From DASQFY01 sp036397815 (GTDB taxonomy: Bacteria > Chloroflexota > Limnocylindria > QHBO01), in assembly GCA_036397815.1 (NCBI GenBank), contig DASWIE010000084.1, forward strand, positions 1 to 7,196: DNA of 7,196 nt. The letters run 5' to 3'. Position 1 is the stretch's first letter; every line of letters starts with the position of its first letter. The notes under the pieces were generated by a model. That model had not been told where the DNA came from and ran no database searches. It was given only the letters and a program-made list of their open reading frames with translations. The position numbers and the translations under genes are program-made. Shown here piece after piece: positions 6,420 through 7,196 of this stretch.

Positions 6420-6450
6420 CAATTGCGGCAGCGGCGTCGACCCGCAATTG
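6420..6450. repeat. 9-bp inverted repeat upstream of the paaB promoter
   Basis: CAATTGCGG (6420-6428) and CCGCAATTG (6442-6450) are perfect reverse complements separated by 13 bases, so the arm centres are 22 bases (about two DNA turns) apart. The right arm ends 32 bases before the TACGCT element at 6483. That geometry would suit a regulator binding two half-sites upstream of the paaB promoter; an RNA stem-loop is the alternative. Confidence 0.45.
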
Positions 6451-6480
6451 CCTCCAGGAGTGCGTATCAAGGGTGGGCGC

Positions 6481-6494
6481 GGTACGCTTCGGGC
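6481..6494 (+). promoter_or_regulatory. Candidate leaderless promoter (-10 element) for paaB
   Basis: GGTACGCT (6481-6488) contains TACGCT, followed by exactly 6 bases (6489-6494) and ATG 6495. No Shine-Dalgarno sequence is present before the ATG and no clear -35 is visible. It nearly matches the paaA element GGTACCCT, suggesting that paaA and paaB-paaC are started separately but by the same polymerase holoenzyme. Confidence 0.5.
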
Positions 6495-6839
6495 ATGACC
6501 GATGAAGCGGAGCCGCAGGATCGGGTGTGGGAGGTCTTCCGTCAGGAGGCGGAGGGCGACCCGATGATCCACGGCGGCAGCGTCCGCGCCCCTGACGAGG
6601 ATCTGGCCACGCACTATGCCCGCGAGTTCTACGGCCGGCGGCAGGAGAGCCACCGGCTCTGGGTCGTGCCGCGCGACGCGATCGTGGAGCTGGACGACCC
6701 CGATCTGCTGAAGCCGCCGTTCGACCGATCGTTCAAGCGCCCCGGCGGCTACCTGATCAAGCACAAGCTCGAGGCGGCCAAGGCCCGCGCCGGGACCCCC
6801 GCGGCCGCCACGTCCAAGGGCGCAGAGGCAGCGGAGTGA
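6495..6839 (+). CDS. paaB: Phenylacetyl-CoA 1,2-epoxidase subunit B
   Basis: PaaB is the small non-catalytic subunit that bridges PaaAC units in the epoxidase complex. The 114-aa product shows the family core WEVFRQEAEGDPMIHGGSVRAPDEDLATHYAREFYGRRQESHRLWVVPRDAIVEL (12-66), then LLKPPFDRSFKRPGGYLIKHKL (71-92). The family is usually about 95 aa; the extra length here is an Ala/Lys/Glu-rich low-complexity tail (93-114), probably disordered. ATG 6495 is chosen because homology begins soon after it and a -10-like element lies 6 bases upstream; an in-frame extension to 6423 would cross that promoter and part of the 6420-6450 inverted repeat. Its TGA (6837-6839) overlaps the paaC GTG by 4 bases, so the two are translationally coupled. 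Confidence 0.95.
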   Translation: MTDEAEPQDRVWEVFRQEAEGDPMIHGGSVRAPDEDLATHYAREFYGRRQESHRLWVVPRDAIVELDDPDLLKPPFDRSFKRPGGYLIKHKLEAAKARAGTPAAATSKGAEAAE

Positions 6840-7196
6840 GCGACGCTCTGGACCCGACCATCCGCCAGGCGCTGGCCGAGCTATTGCTGGCGCTGGCCGA
6901 CGACGAGTTCGTACTCGGCTTCTGGGACTCCGAGTGGACCGGCATCGCGCCGATCCTGGAGGAGGACGTGGCGATGAGCTCGGTCAGCCAGGACGAGATC
7001 GGCCATGCCAAGGCGCTGTACGAGCTCCTCGCCGGGCTGACCGGCGACGACGCAGACCGGATCGCCTTCGGGCGGCCACCCGAGGGATACCGCCACGCCG
7101 CGCTCATGAACCACGCCCGGACGGATTGGGCATTCAGCATCGCCCGCCGTTTCCTGTATGAGCACGCCGATGCGGTGCGGCTCGAGTCGATCGCCG
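6836..7196 (+). CDS. paaC: Phenylacetyl-CoA 1,2-epoxidase subunit C, N-terminal part (runs off window)
   Basis: The first 120 codons are present, starting at GTG 6836 and open to the window edge. PaaC is the structural, ferritin-like partner that forms a stable heterodimer with PaaA. Visible features are an N-terminal helix ALAELLLALADDEFVLGFWDSEWTGIAP (12-39), then LEEDVAMSSVSQDEIGHAKALYELLAGL (41-68) including an ExxH motif (Glu54, His57), and a basic/aromatic stretch HARTDWAFSIARRFLYEHAD (93-112) typical of the subunit. The start GTG overlaps the paaB stop as GTGA, with only a weak GAGG upstream, so expression likely depends on coupling to paaB. E. coli PaaC is about 248 aa, so roughly half is visible here. 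The remaining subunit genes (paaD, paaE) are expected beyond the edge but are not seen. Confidence 0.94.
   Translation, partial: MSDALDPTIRQALAELLLALADDEFVLGFWDSEWTGIAPILEEDVAMSSVSQDEIGHAKALYELLAGLTGDDADRIAFGRPPEGYRHAALMNHARTDWAFSIARRFLYEHADAVRLESIA

Larger units (their letters stand above)
6202..6494. other. 293-base paaA-paaB intergenic region rich in inverted repeats
   Basis: No convincing gene is present. The stretch is less GC-rich than its flanks (about 55-62% in the two 60-base stretches counted, 6241-6300 and 6361-6420). It contains a GC hairpin right after the paaA stop, a 20-base near-perfect palindrome at 6220-6239, GCGATATCGC (a 10-base palindrome at 6254-6263), a weak hairpin plus T-rich run at 6336-6366, a small TGGGA/TCCCA stem at 6391-6407, a 9-bp inverted repeat at 6420-6450 and a -10-like element before paaB. 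A regulatory leader, an RNA processing or terminator zone, or a small RNA would all fit. A short open frame beginning at TTG 6223 has no Shine-Dalgarno and no recognisable product. Confidence 0.6.

Noticed and set aside
6223..6498. A 91-codon small open frame in the paaA-paaB gap
   Set aside because: It starts at TTG within the palindrome, has no Shine-Dalgarno or -10 at the right distance, and its product is not recognisable. It overlaps the paaB start by a few bases only by chance.

Overview
The window is high-GC bacterial chromosome with tight gene packing, no mobile elements, no RNA genes and no CRISPR. Lineage cannot be fixed from the sequence. High GC, frequent GTG starts, apparently leaderless promoters, a TrmB-family regulator, DUF2171/DUF2255-type proteins and a large secreted subtilase would fit Chloroflexota/Dormibacterota-like or actinobacterial soil or freshwater lineages (inference).

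Left block (1-747, + strand): the 3' end of a probable diacylglycerol/lipid kinase, then a PRC-barrel/DUF2171-like protein and a DUF2255-like protein, with 4- and 8-base overlaps. An 11-bp GC hairpin at 752-786 separates them from the convergent protease gene.

Middle block (5174-794, - strand): a TrmB-family regulator followed after 7 bases by a 1179-aa secreted subtilisin-like protease. The protease has a propeptide, an intact Asp/His/Ser catalytic domain, an Fn3-like region, a PPC-like region, a CARDB-type domain and a C-terminal lectin-like domain. The pair looks like one operon driven by a promoter at 5181-5210 whose spacer holds a perfect 7-3-7 palindrome, a likely operator.

Right block (5281-7196, + strand): paaA, paaB and the start of paaC of the phenylacetyl-CoA epoxidase, divergent from the regulator. 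PaaA has all the expected di-iron ligands. paaB and paaC overlap by 4 bases, but paaA and paaB are split by a 293-base gap containing several inverted repeats and a second promoter-like site for paaB.

The most interesting signals are regulatory. Four starts (138, 5174 on the - strand, 5281, 6495) are each preceded by a -10-like TANNNT hexamer ending exactly 6 bases before the start codon, with no Shine-Dalgarno sequence, as expected for leaderless mRNAs. Three of the four read GGTAC(C/G)(C/G)T. The divergent TrmB-family gene with an operator-like palindrome suggests a non-PaaX regulator of phenylacetate catabolism, or alternatively an autoregulated protease operon.
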